Origin: Acidisoma silvae
GTDB taxonomy: Bacteria > Pseudomonadota > Alphaproteobacteria > Acetobacterales > Acetobacteraceae
Length of the DNA: 64,000 bases
NCBI RefSeq assembly: GCF_020618775.1
Contig: NZ_JAESVB010000002.1
Location: 620,001-684,000, forward strand
Direction: 5' to 3'
Below, in pieces: positions 43,555 through 51,341 of the stretch. Each line of letters begins with the position of its first letter. Position 1 is the first letter of the stretch. A program made the translations under genes and the position numbers. The notes below the pieces were generated by a model. The model did no database searches. It saw only the letters and a list, made by a program, of their open reading frames with translations, and was not told where the DNA came from.

Positions 43555-44520
43555 TCAGCCGGAAATGACCCGGATGGGTGCGCCACCCAGGAAGGCGAGC
43601 GCATTCTCCACGCTCTGGGGATAGAAATCGGCCCAGGTTTCCGCCACGCCATAGCCGATATGGGGCGTCAGCACCGTATTGGGCATGGTCCGCCAGGCGT
43701 CATCGGCGCCCAGCGGCTCGTCGGTGAAGACATCGAGCCCGGCATGGATGCGGCCTTCGCGGAGCGCCGCTTGCAGCGCCTGCTCATCGACCAGACCGGC
43801 GCGGGACGTATTGATGAGGATGGCCCCAGGCTTCATCCGCGCCAGATCCTTGGCCCCGATAATGCCGCGCGTGCGGTCCGACAACACCAGATGCAGGCTG
43901 ACGGCATCCGCCTTCGCCAGCAGGTCGTCCTTTTTCGCGTAATCATAACCGGCCTGGCTGGCCGCGATCGGCGTCAGGTTCTGGCTCCAGGCGATCACCT
44001 TCATGCCCAGCGCCTGGCCGTAGCCCGCCATCATCTGGCCCAGGCGCCCGAGGCCGATAATGCCGAGCGTCTTGCCGGCCAGCGTCTGCCCCACCGGCAC
44101 GCCGCGCTGAAAGCCGCCGGCGCGGATCGTGGCGTCACCCACCGTGACACCACGGGCGCAGTCGATCAGCAGGCCCAGCGCCAGTTCGGCGGTCGCCGAC
44201 CCGCCGGGGCCGCTGCTTTCGGTATGGCTCACCACAATGCCACGGGCCTTGCAGGCCGTGACATCGAGCGAGGCATTGCGGGCCCCCGTAATGCCGATCA
44301 TGCGGAGTTTCGGCAGCCGGTTGATCAGGGATGCCGGAAAGGGCGTGCGTTCCCGCATCGTCAGCAGGATATCGAAATCGGCCAGCGCATTGGCCGCCGC
44401 ATCCTCACTATCGAAAGCGTCTGCAAAGAACGAAAGATCGGTTTTGGCTGCGAGCGCCGACCAGTCCGCGCTTGTCCGCGCGATGCCTTGCCAATCGTCC
44501 AGAACAGCAACCTTGACCAT
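43555..44520 (-). CDS. D-2-hydroxyacid dehydrogenase family protein
   Basis: This 321-residue NAD-dependent enzyme has the Rossmann motif LGIIGLGRLGQMMAGYG and the conserved TSRAGLVDEQALQAAL. The catalytic His is in LTPHIGYGVAETWADFY. The substrate Arg appears in LINTSRAG and the Glu in DVFTDEPLG. Members act on glycerate, lactate or phosphoglycerate-like acids; the substrate is open. It follows the ArsR gene by 27 bases on the same strand. Confidence 0.9.
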   Translation of the reverse strand: MVKVAVLDDWQGIARTSADWSALAAKTDLSFFADAFDSEDAAANALADFDILLTMRERTPFPASLINRLPKLRMIGITGARNASLDVTACKARGIVVSHTESSGPGGSATAELALGLLIDCARGVTVGDATIRAGGFQRGVPVGQTLAGKTLGIIGLGRLGQMMAGYGQALGMKVIAWSQNLTPIAASQAGYDYAKKDDLLAKADAVSLHLVLSDRTRGIIGAKDLARMKPGAILINTSRAGLVDEQALQAALREGRIHAGLDVFTDEPLGADDAWRTMPNTVLTPHIGYGVAETWADFYPQSVENALAFLGGAPIRVISG

Positions 44521-44547
44521 GCGAGCCTCCCAGCTTTTGCAGGTCAG

Positions 44548-44862
44548 TCAGGCGGCTTCGGGTAGCAGGCGCAACACGGTTTCAAGCAGGTCAGGGAAGC
44601 GTGCCGAGAGTTCGGGGCGCAGTGAGACGATGCAGCGCATGCCATCCCGCCGATTGGCGATGATCCCGGCATTGCGCAGCACTTTCATGTGATGGCTGAG
44701 CGTGGAGGGTGCCACGCCGACCATAAAGGCATTCCAGGCCGTTTCCTCCCCCGGCGCCAGGGATTTGACGATGGCCAGGCGCACCGGGTCGCTCAGCGCA
44801 TGCAGCACATCGGCCAATGAGATCGCGTCAAGGTCGGGGTGAAAGTAGGGCTCTTGCGCCAT
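44548..44862 (-). CDS. ArsR-family transcriptional regulator
   Basis: This 104-residue winged-helix repressor has LADVLHALSDPVRLAIVKSL at the start and the recognition region VAPSTLSHHMKVLRNAGII, followed by the wing RRDGMRCIVSL. No metal-site CVC motif is present, so it is probably not an arsenic sensor. I start at MAQEPYFHPD; a longer frame to 44904 is not supported. It leads the operon with the D-2-hydroxyacid dehydrogenase and is divergent from the Old Yellow Enzyme gene. Confidence 0.9.
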   Translation of the reverse strand: MAQEPYFHPDLDAISLADVLHALSDPVRLAIVKSLAPGEETAWNAFMVGVAPSTLSHHMKVLRNAGIIANRRDGMRCIVSLRPELSARFPDLLETVLRLLPEAA

Positions 44863-44883
44863 GATGGGACCTTCTATATTCGA

Positions 44884-44896
44884 TGTTCGTCGAACA
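44884..44896. promoter_or_regulatory. Candidate ArsR operator
   Basis: TGTTCG-T-CGAACA is a perfect 6-bp inverted repeat in the 125-base gap between the divergent arsR-type and Old Yellow Enzyme genes. An overlapping pair TTCGA/TCGAA spans the same place. Its position fits an operator for both directions. Confidence 0.5.
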
Positions 44897-44987
44897 CGAA
44901 ACACCAGCGCGACCGCTTTCGCCGCTTTTTTGGGTTTGCGGCGCGCCTTGCCGGGGCTTTCTCAGCCCGTAGAAGGAATTGCCATTC

Positions 44988-46055
44988 ATGCCCACCCTTT
45001 TCGACCCGATCCGCGTCGGCAGCCTGGACCTGCCCAATCGCATCATCATGGCACCGCTGACCCGCGCCCGCGCGACGGAAGACCGCGTGCCGACCGAATT
45101 GATGCGCGACTATTACGTGCAGCGCGCGACCGCCGGTCTGATCCTGACCGAAGCCACCAATATCAACCCGAAAAGCGTCGGCTATGAGCGGACGCCGGGC
45201 CTGTGGTCGGCCGAACAGGTCAAGGGCTGGAAGATCATCACGGATGCCGTGCATGACGCCGGCGGCCGTATCGTCGCCCAGCTTTGGCATTGCGGCCGCA
45301 TCTCCGACCCCGCGCTGCTCGGTGGCGACCTGCCGGTGGCGCCCAGCGCCATCGCGGCGACCGGCCATGTCAGCCTGCTGCGCCCGGAACGCCCCTACCC
45401 GACCCCGCGCGCTCTCGCGCTCAATGAAATCCCCGGCATTATCGAAGACTATCGCCGTGCTGCGCAGAACGCGAAGGATGCCGGTTTCGATGGCGTCGAG
45501 TTGCATGGCGCCAACGGCTATCTGCTGGACCAGTTCCTGCAGGACAGTACCAACACCCGTGACGACGCCTATGGCGGTTCTGTCGAAAACCGCGCCCGCC
45601 TGATGTTCGAGGCCGTGGATGCGGCGATTTCCGTCTGGGGCGCCGGTCGCGTCGGCCTGCATCTGGCGCCGCGCGCCGACAGCCACAGCATGGGTGACAG
45701 CGATCTGCTCGGCACCTTCAGCCATGTCGCGCGCGAAGCGAAGAAGCGGGGCCTCGCCTTCCTGTTTGCCCGCGAGCATGAGGCGGATGATTCCATCGGC
45801 CGCGCGCTGAAGGCCGAATTCGGCGGCGTCTATATCGCCAATGAGCGCTTCACGATCGAGCAGTCCGAGCAGGCTTTGGCCGAAGGCTGGGCCGACGCCA
45901 TTTCCTTCGGTGTCAAATACATTGCCAATCCGGATCTGGTTGCGCGCCTTGAAGCCGGCGCACCGCTGAACGAGCTTGACCGGACGACGATGTATGCCAG
46001 CGGCCCCGAGGGCTATACGGATTACCCGGCGCTGAACGAGACGGTCGCAGCCTGA
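44988..46055 (+). CDS. NADH:flavin oxidoreductase / alkene reductase (Old Yellow Enzyme family)
   Basis: This 355-residue TIM-barrel FMN enzyme reduces activated C=C bonds or nitro compounds. Visible features are LFDPIRVGSLDLPNRIIMAPLTRARA, QLWHCGRIS, the FMN/substrate segment ELHGANGYLLDQFL and DDAYGGSVENRARL. It also has the C-terminal GVKYIANPDLVARL. It resembles the NemA/xenobiotic reductase B group. AAGGA precedes the ATG. It is divergent from the ArsR gene, which likely represses it. Confidence 0.94.
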   Translation: MPTLFDPIRVGSLDLPNRIIMAPLTRARATEDRVPTELMRDYYVQRATAGLILTEATNINPKSVGYERTPGLWSAEQVKGWKIITDAVHDAGGRIVAQLWHCGRISDPALLGGDLPVAPSAIAATGHVSLLRPERPYPTPRALALNEIPGIIEDYRRAAQNAKDAGFDGVELHGANGYLLDQFLQDSTNTRDDAYGGSVENRARLMFEAVDAAISVWGAGRVGLHLAPRADSHSMGDSDLLGTFSHVAREAKKRGLAFLFAREHEADDSIGRALKAEFGGVYIANERFTIEQSEQALAEGWADAISFGVKYIANPDLVARLEAGAPLNELDRTTMYASGPEGYTDYPALNETVAA

Positions 46056-46077
46056 GTTTCAGGCTTGGCTGACAGCC

Positions 46078-46110
46078 AAAGGGCGGGCGCCGAAAGGCCC
46101 CGCCTTTTTT
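46078..46110 (+). terminator. Rho-independent terminator of the Old Yellow Enzyme gene
   Basis: AAAGGGCGGG and CCCGCCTTTTTT form a stem with a loop of about ten bases that ends in six T residues. It lies between convergent genes and may act in both directions. Confidence 0.8.
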
Positions 46111-46124
46111 GGTGCTGTGCTGAC

Positions 46125-47033
46125 CTAGACGGCCAATTCAAGCCGGTCCCGGCCAGCATGTTTCGCCCGATACAGCGCCAGATCGGCGCGGGCATAGAGT
46201 GAGCCGGTAGTCTGACCGGGAATGGCGGCGGCGATACCGGCCGAACAGGTGCAGGAAAAAGCCGGCGCCACCGGAATAGGCCTTGCCTGCCGGACGATAT
46301 GCAACACCCGTTCGACCACACGCGTCGCCTCCTCCAGGCTCGTGTCCGGAAAGATGAGCATGAACTCCTCTCCCCCGATGCGGCCGAAATGATCGCGGCG
46401 GCGCGTCGCCGTTTGCGTCAGGCGCGCGAATTCGACCAAAACCTGATCGCCGATCTGATGGCCGAAGGTGTCATTGACGTTTTTGAACAGATCGAGATCG
46501 AGGATGCACAGGCATCCAGCAGCGACACGGCCTTCGGTCACCGCCTCGTTGAGCATCTCCAGCGCGCCCATCATGGCCCTGCGGCTTGAAATGCCCGTCA
46601 ACTCGTCCGTCTGGGAGGCGCGCAGCGCGAAATCCCGCGCCTGCCGCAATTCCCGGCGACCGGTCTTGAGCGGGGTAATGTCCGTCGCGATGCAGAGCAT
46701 CCAGCCATCCGCATTCACCGTTTCCGTCATCAGGAACCAGCGCCCGTCCTGCAAGTCCATCTCAAAGGCGCGATAAGGCAATTTACCACGGCGCGACTTG
46801 GTGGAGATGAGCCAGGATTCGAAATCCGCCGATTTTATGACGGTGCCGACACCGGACCGCAGATTGCGGCGCATGATCTCGTCCCAAAACGGCATCTCAT
46901 CCGCCGCCACGGCAAATGTCGACCGGAAGGCCGCATTGGCATAACGCAGGTGATCCGTCCCGTCATAGACGGCACCCAGAACCGGCGTTTCCTCTACAAG
47001 CGCCACAAATTGTTTGAGGCTCTGATCGTTCAT
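46125..47033 (-). CDS. PAS-GGDEF diguanylate cyclase
   Basis: This 302-residue soluble protein has an N-terminal PAS-like sensor (VALVEETPVLGAVYDGTDHLRYANAAFRSTF up to ATDITPLKTG). The GGDEF domain has GRIGGEEFMLIFP. An RxxD inhibitory site (RRRD) lies exactly five residues before GGEEF, so the enzyme is expected to be active and product-inhibited. There is no membrane segment. The start MNDQSLKQFV is preferred over an upstream frame extension. It stands alone downstream of ackA. Confidence 0.88.
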   Translation of the reverse strand: MNDQSLKQFVALVEETPVLGAVYDGTDHLRYANAAFRSTFAVAADEMPFWDEIMRRNLRSGVGTVIKSADFESWLISTKSRRGKLPYRAFEMDLQDGRWFLMTETVNADGWMLCIATDITPLKTGRRELRQARDFALRASQTDELTGISSRRAMMGALEMLNEAVTEGRVAAGCLCILDLDLFKNVNDTFGHQIGDQVLVEFARLTQTATRRRDHFGRIGGEEFMLIFPDTSLEEATRVVERVLHIVRQARPIPVAPAFSCTCSAGIAAAIPGQTTGSLYARADLALYRAKHAGRDRLELAV

Positions 47034-47168
47034 CCCTGGGTCATGGCTTATTTGTCTGGACGACTTGCGCCGTCCCACGCATGTGGGACGGCTGCACGAT
47101 CTATGCCACAAGCCGCGCAGAAAAACAGTGGCAGGTTGTGTCCTTGCGGGTTTCCCGCGCCAGTCCGA

Positions 47169-48350
47169 TTAATGTGCGAGCAAAGCCTGGCTATGCTGCG
47201 CAATCATCGCTTCTTCATTGGTGGGGATGATGCGGGCGGCGACCGTACTCTCGCCCAGGCTGATCACGCCGGCATGGGCCTCATTGGCCCAGGGGTCCAG
47301 GCGCAGCCCAAGCCAGGCCAGGCGCGCACAGACATTCGCCCTGATTTCGGCTGAATGCTCGCCGATGCCGGCGGTAAAGACCAGCCCATCCACTCCACCA
47401 AGCGCGCTGACCAAGGCGCCGATTTCCCAGGCCAGGCGATAGCTGAACAGATCCAGTGCCTCCCGCGCCTCATCCGCGTCGCTCGCCAGCAATTCGCGGA
47501 CATCGCCACTGATGCCGGAGACCCCGAGCAGACCGGATTTGCGATACAGCATCTCTTCGATCTGCTTGAAGTTATAGCCGTGGCGGCCAAGATACAGCAG
47601 CACGCCTGGATCGATGATCCCGCAACGGGTTGCCATCATCAGCCCGTCCAGCGCGCTGAACCCCATCGTGGTCGCGATGCTCTGGCCATTCTTCAAGGCA
47701 CATAGACTGGCGCCGGCACCGAGATGCGCCACGATCACGCGCCCGGCCGCGAGGTCCGGCGCATGCTGCTGCAACTGGCCCGCGATATATTCGTAGGACA
47801 GGCCATGAAAGCCGTAGGCGCGCACGCCCTTCTCCGTCAGATCGCGCGGGATCGCATAGGTCCGCGCCACCTTGGGGATGGTATGGTGGAAGGCCGTGTC
47901 GAAACAGGCGAACTGCGGCAATCTGGGCCGGGCTTCCGCCACCGCCCGGATGGGCGCGATATTCAACGGCAGATGCAGCGGATCCAGCGGCGTCAAGGCT
48001 TCCACCGCGTCGATCACCTTCGGCGTCAGCTTCACCGGCGCGGTGAAATCGGCGCCGCCATGAACGATGCGATGCCCGACCGCCGTCAGACCGCCCTTGC
48101 CGAGATGGCTTTCGATGAAGGAGAGAAGTTCTTCGATGACATGGGGATAGGACGCATTATCCTCCGCCTTCCAGCGCCGCTCGATCAGCACCCGCCCCTG
48201 GTCATCGACGGCATGGAAATGCGGCACGCTGCTGAGGTTTTCGATTTCGCCGCGCATGGACTGGTGCAAATCGCGACTGGCATCGAACAGCGCGAATTTG
48301 ACGCTGGATGAGCCGGCATTCAGCGTCAGGATGGAACCCGTCCGGCTCAT
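47169..48350 (-). CDS. ackA: Acetate kinase
   Basis: This enzyme interconverts acetyl phosphate plus ADP and acetate plus ATP. The 393-residue protein has LTLNAGSSSVKFALF, HRIVHGG, FDTAFHHTIP, YGFHGLSYEYIAGQL and VFTAGIGEHSAEIR, all ASKHA-family landmarks. Its usual partner pta is not in the window, so acetyl phosphate may come from a phosphoketolase elsewhere. It is 28 bases downstream of cbpM, which suggests transcription with the cydDC-cbpAM genes. Confidence 0.95.
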   Translation of the reverse strand: MSRTGSILTLNAGSSSVKFALFDASRDLHQSMRGEIENLSSVPHFHAVDDQGRVLIERRWKAEDNASYPHVIEELLSFIESHLGKGGLTAVGHRIVHGGADFTAPVKLTPKVIDAVEALTPLDPLHLPLNIAPIRAVAEARPRLPQFACFDTAFHHTIPKVARTYAIPRDLTEKGVRAYGFHGLSYEYIAGQLQQHAPDLAAGRVIVAHLGAGASLCALKNGQSIATTMGFSALDGLMMATRCGIIDPGVLLYLGRHGYNFKQIEEMLYRKSGLLGVSGISGDVRELLASDADEAREALDLFSYRLAWEIGALVSALGGVDGLVFTAGIGEHSAEIRANVCARLAWLGLRLDPWANEAHAGVISLGESTVAARIIPTNEEAMIAQHSQALLAH

Positions 48351-48378
48351 GATCTCGTCCTTTTGTGGTCGATACAGC

Positions 48379-48702
48379 CTAACGTTGCGACAGGCGATCC
48401 AATAGCGCCGATCGCAGGTCGTCCGGTACCGATGTTTCGATGACAGTGCAGAGCCGGCGCATCTGCCGACGCGTCTCGTAAAGCTGATCCATCAGCGACA
48501 GAACAACCGGAAGCGCATTGTCGTCGACGCCCAAGTCGTCGCGCAGTTGCACGATCAGGCGCACGCGGGCGACGTCGATATCATGAAACTGGTAGCGGCC
48601 CGGCTCGCCATCGGGGCGGATCCAGGCATTGTCGATCCAGCGCTGCACCTGGCTGGTGTCCGCGCCGGCCACCATGCGGGACAATATTTCGATCGTAATC
48701 AT
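48379..48702 (-). CDS. cbpM: CbpM, modulator of the co-chaperone CbpA
   Basis: This 107-residue MerR-like helical protein starts MITIEILSRMVAGAD and has the VQRWIDNAWIRPDG and ARVRLIVQLRDDLGVDDNALPVVLSLMDQLY segments typical of CbpM. CbpM binds the J domain of CbpA and blocks its stimulation of DnaK and its DNA binding. Its start overlaps the cbpA stop by 4 bases, so the inhibitor is translated with its target. Confidence 0.85.
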   Translation of the reverse strand: MITIEILSRMVAGADTSQVQRWIDNAWIRPDGEPGRYQFHDIDVARVRLIVQLRDDLGVDDNALPVVLSLMDQLYETRRQMRRLCTVIETSVPDDLRSALLDRLSQR

Positions 48703-49634
48703 GATGCCTCCGTCATGCTGCGGCGCGGATCGAAACCCTGGTCGCCGGGCTTTTCACGCAGAAACGCCTCCAGACCTTCATCCGGCTTGCCCAGAACCAG
48801 CTTGAGCGTCACCAACTCATCACCCGCTGGCTGGCTGCCCTGGGCCGCAATGCCGCGCCCGCGCAAACGCAGAACAGTGCCGCTATCGGCCTGTTTCGGG
48901 ATCGTCATGGCGACCGAGCCGGTCGGCGTCGGCACCACGATCTTCCCACCCAGCACAGCCTCAGACAGCGTGATCGGCAGTTCGACATGGATGTCCCGCC
49001 CCTCGCGGCGGAAGAAGCGATGCGGCGCGACACTGATCTCGATCAGCGCGTCGCCGGCCGGGCCGCCGTTGCGACCGGGGCCGCCCTGGCCTTTCAGGCG
49101 CATGGTCTGCCCGTCCTCGATTCCCGGCGGAATGCGGACATCGAGCCCACGACCGTCCGGCAGGGACAGCCGCTTGGTGGCGCCCGTCACCGCGTCCAGA
49201 AAATCGACCGTCAGCGTATATTGCTGGTCGCGGCCACGACGCGGCCCGGTGCCGCCGCCGGGATTGCCGCCGCCATTGCGGAACAAATTCTCGAAAATAT
49301 CGCCGAAATCATCTTCCGAAACCGTGTCACCGCCGGACTGGCGATAGCGCTGACCCTGCGCGCCATCGGCATAGCGGCGATAGGCCGGATGTTCGGGCGG
49401 GGCTTCCGCACCCGTTTCATCGATCTCGCCCCGATCGTAGCGGGCGCGCTTGTCGGCATCGCCCAGAATGTCATTGGCGGCAGCGACCGCCTTGAATCGC
49501 TCCTCAGCCTCGGCATTGCCGGGGTTGAGGTCAGGATGATGCTTCTTCGCCAAGGCGCGATAGGCCTTACGAATAGCATCGGGCGTCGCGTCGCGCGCGA
49601 CGCCAAGGGTCGCATAGAGATCGGTTTTTGGCAT
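48699..49634 (-). CDS. cbpA: DnaJ-family co-chaperone CbpA
   Basis: This 311-residue protein has an N-terminal J domain (LYATLGVARDATPDAIRKAYRALAKKHHPDLNPG with the HPD motif). A G-rich linker and two C-terminal substrate-binding domains (RIPPGIEDGQTMRLKGQGGPG, LPITLSEAVLGGKIVVPT) follow. There is no zinc-finger domain, which distinguishes CbpA from DnaJ. It would deliver substrates to DnaK. It lies 30 bases downstream of cydC. Confidence 0.93.
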   Translation of the reverse strand: MPKTDLYATLGVARDATPDAIRKAYRALAKKHHPDLNPGNAEAEERFKAVAAANDILGDADKRARYDRGEIDETGAEAPPEHPAYRRYADGAQGQRYRQSGGDTVSEDDFGDIFENLFRNGGGNPGGGTGPRRGRDQQYTLTVDFLDAVTGATKRLSLPDGRGLDVRIPPGIEDGQTMRLKGQGGPGRNGGPAGDALIEISVAPHRFFRREGRDIHVELPITLSEAVLGGKIVVPTPTGSVAMTIPKQADSGTVLRLRGRGIAAQGSQPAGDELVTLKLVLGKPDEGLEAFLREKPGDQGFDPRRSMTEAS

Positions 49635-49664
49635 TCAGGGTACCGGACAGCGGAAAGGGGAGCT

Positions 49665-51341
49665 TCAAACGGCTGGACTGATATGTAGGGAGTGGCCGCC
49701 CAGGCGTGAAGGCCCCTCGGCCGATTGCCCCAACACTTCAGCCCCGCTCTCATGCAAGGTGATAAGCGCGGTGCAAAGCGCGAGCGGCGCCGGCCGGTGG
49801 GAGACGATGATCGCACCCTGCCCGCTCGCGGCCAGCCGCGCGCGCAGCCGCTCCACCACGCGCTGTTCCGTGGCCTGATCCAGGCCGGCTGTCGGTTCGT
49901 CCAGCAGCAGCCAGGGCGCGGCGCGCAGATAGGCGCGGGCCAGGCTCAGGCGCCGCCGCTCGCCACCCGACAGCACAGCCCCATTCTCGCCGATCCAGGT
50001 GTCGAGCCCCTGAGGCAGCGCGCGGATCGTATCGGCCAAGGCCGCATCCTCCAGCGCCTGCCACAGCAGGTCGTCGGTCGCTTCACCGGCCGCCAGCCGC
50101 AGATTGTCGCGCACGGAGCCCGCCAGCATCGCGGCATCCTGCGGCGCATAGGCAAAGGCTCGGCGCAGATCGGCCGGGTCGATCACCGGCAGGGACCAGC
50201 GATCCAGCAGAATTGTCACATCATCGTCATGGCGCAGCCCGACCAGCTTTTCGAGAATGGTCGTCTTGCCGATGCCCGAACGCCCGGTCAGCCCGGTGAC
50301 GCTGCCCGGCACCAGCACGGCGCCGAAGCGCAGGAAGCGAATCTCCGGCCGCTCAGCCGGCCGCACCGCTATTCCGGTGGAGACCGTTGGCGCCTCAAGC
50401 AGACGTTCCAGCCGATGCGCGGCCTCCGCCCAGCCGCCCTGCGCTTCCAGGCCGCGCAGAAAAGGCCCGGCGCAATCGACCGTCATCGCCGCGCCCAGCG
50501 CCGCCATGGCGGCCAGCGGCAGGAATTGATGGGCGCTCAGCGCCATCGCCAGCATCGCGGCAAGCCCGGCAGCCGTCGCTTGCAGCAGCGCGAACCAGCC
50601 GCCCCAGGCGGTCAGCTGCTTCTGAGCCTTCAGCAGCGCTTCGCTTTCGCGGGCGATCTCCTGCGCCGCCCAATTCTCCAGCCCATAGGCGCGGAGTTCG
50701 GACGCGGAGGAGACCAGCGTCGCGTAGCGATCCTTCAGGCGTGCCGTCACCCGCTGCACATTCCGCCCGGCTTCCGCCGACAGGCATGCCAAAAGCCAGC
50801 CGCAGCCAATGGTGATGCCGAGGATGGCCAGCGTCGCCAAGGCAGGCGCAATCCCGGCCGGCACCAGTATGACCATGCCCGTCAGCACGCCAACGGCCAG
50901 TCCCCATGGCACGGGAATGCGAACGAAGCGCGCTTCCAGCAGATCGACGTCCTGCACCATGCGGCTGGACGCATCGCCCACCGAGAGGCCCAGGGCAAAC
51001 TTGACCGGCGCGGCCATGATGCCCGCGAAAATCTTCGGCCGCAGCCGCGCCAGCGCGCCGAGCGCCGCATCATGGCCGATGACACGCTCGGCATAGCGCC
51101 CGCCCGTGCGCAGAATGGCGCAAAGCCGGATGATCGCCGCCGGCAGCAGATAGTTGAAGGCACCGGCGGCCAGCGGCCCGGCTAGACCGGCCAGCGCGCT
51201 GGCGGTGATGAACCAGCCCGAGACGCCGAGCAGCGCCACCGACCCGGCGGCGACGGCCATGGACGCCAGGCAGGCAATCGCCAGCCATCCGCGCTGGGCC
51301 TTCTTCTCGGCCGCGATGAGTTGAGAGAGCACGGTCATCAC
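49665..51341 (-). CDS. cydC: Thiol reductant ABC exporter subunit CydC
   Basis: CydDC exports cysteine/glutathione reductant and is required to assemble cytochrome bd. The 558-residue half-transporter has a membrane domain (six helices, with ASMAVAAGSVALLGVSGWFITASALAG near the start). The nucleotide-binding domain has Walker A GRSGIGKTT, signature LSGGERRRLSLARAYL, and Walker B WLLLDEPTAGLD. Its start overlaps the cydD stop by 4 bases. Confidence 0.93.
   Translation of the reverse strand: MMTVLSQLIAAEKKAQRGWLAIACLASMAVAAGSVALLGVSGWFITASALAGLAGPLAAGAFNYLLPAAIIRLCAILRTGGRYAERVIGHDAALGALARLRPKIFAGIMAAPVKFALGLSVGDASSRMVQDVDLLEARFVRIPVPWGLAVGVLTGMVILVPAGIAPALATLAILGITIGCGWLLACLSAEAGRNVQRVTARLKDRYATLVSSASELRAYGLENWAAQEIARESEALLKAQKQLTAWGGWFALLQATAAGLAAMLAMALSAHQFLPLAAMAALGAAMTVDCAGPFLRGLEAQGGWAEAAHRLERLLEAPTVSTGIAVRPAERPEIRFLRFGAVLVPGSVTGLTGRSGIGKTTILEKLVGLRHDDDVTILLDRWSLPVIDPADLRRAFAYAPQDAAMLAGSVRDNLRLAAGEATDDLLWQALEDAALADTIRALPQGLDTWIGENGAVLSGGERRRLSLARAYLRAAPWLLLDEPTAGLDQATEQRVVERLRARLAASGQGAIIVSHRPAPLALCTALITLHESGAEVLGQSAEGPSRLGGHSLHISPAV

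Noticed and set aside
46125-47033. A CBASS-like or other nucleotide-signalling defence system around the GGDEF genes
   Set aside because: The two GGDEF proteins are ordinary diguanylate cyclases far apart from each other, with no effector gene next to them.
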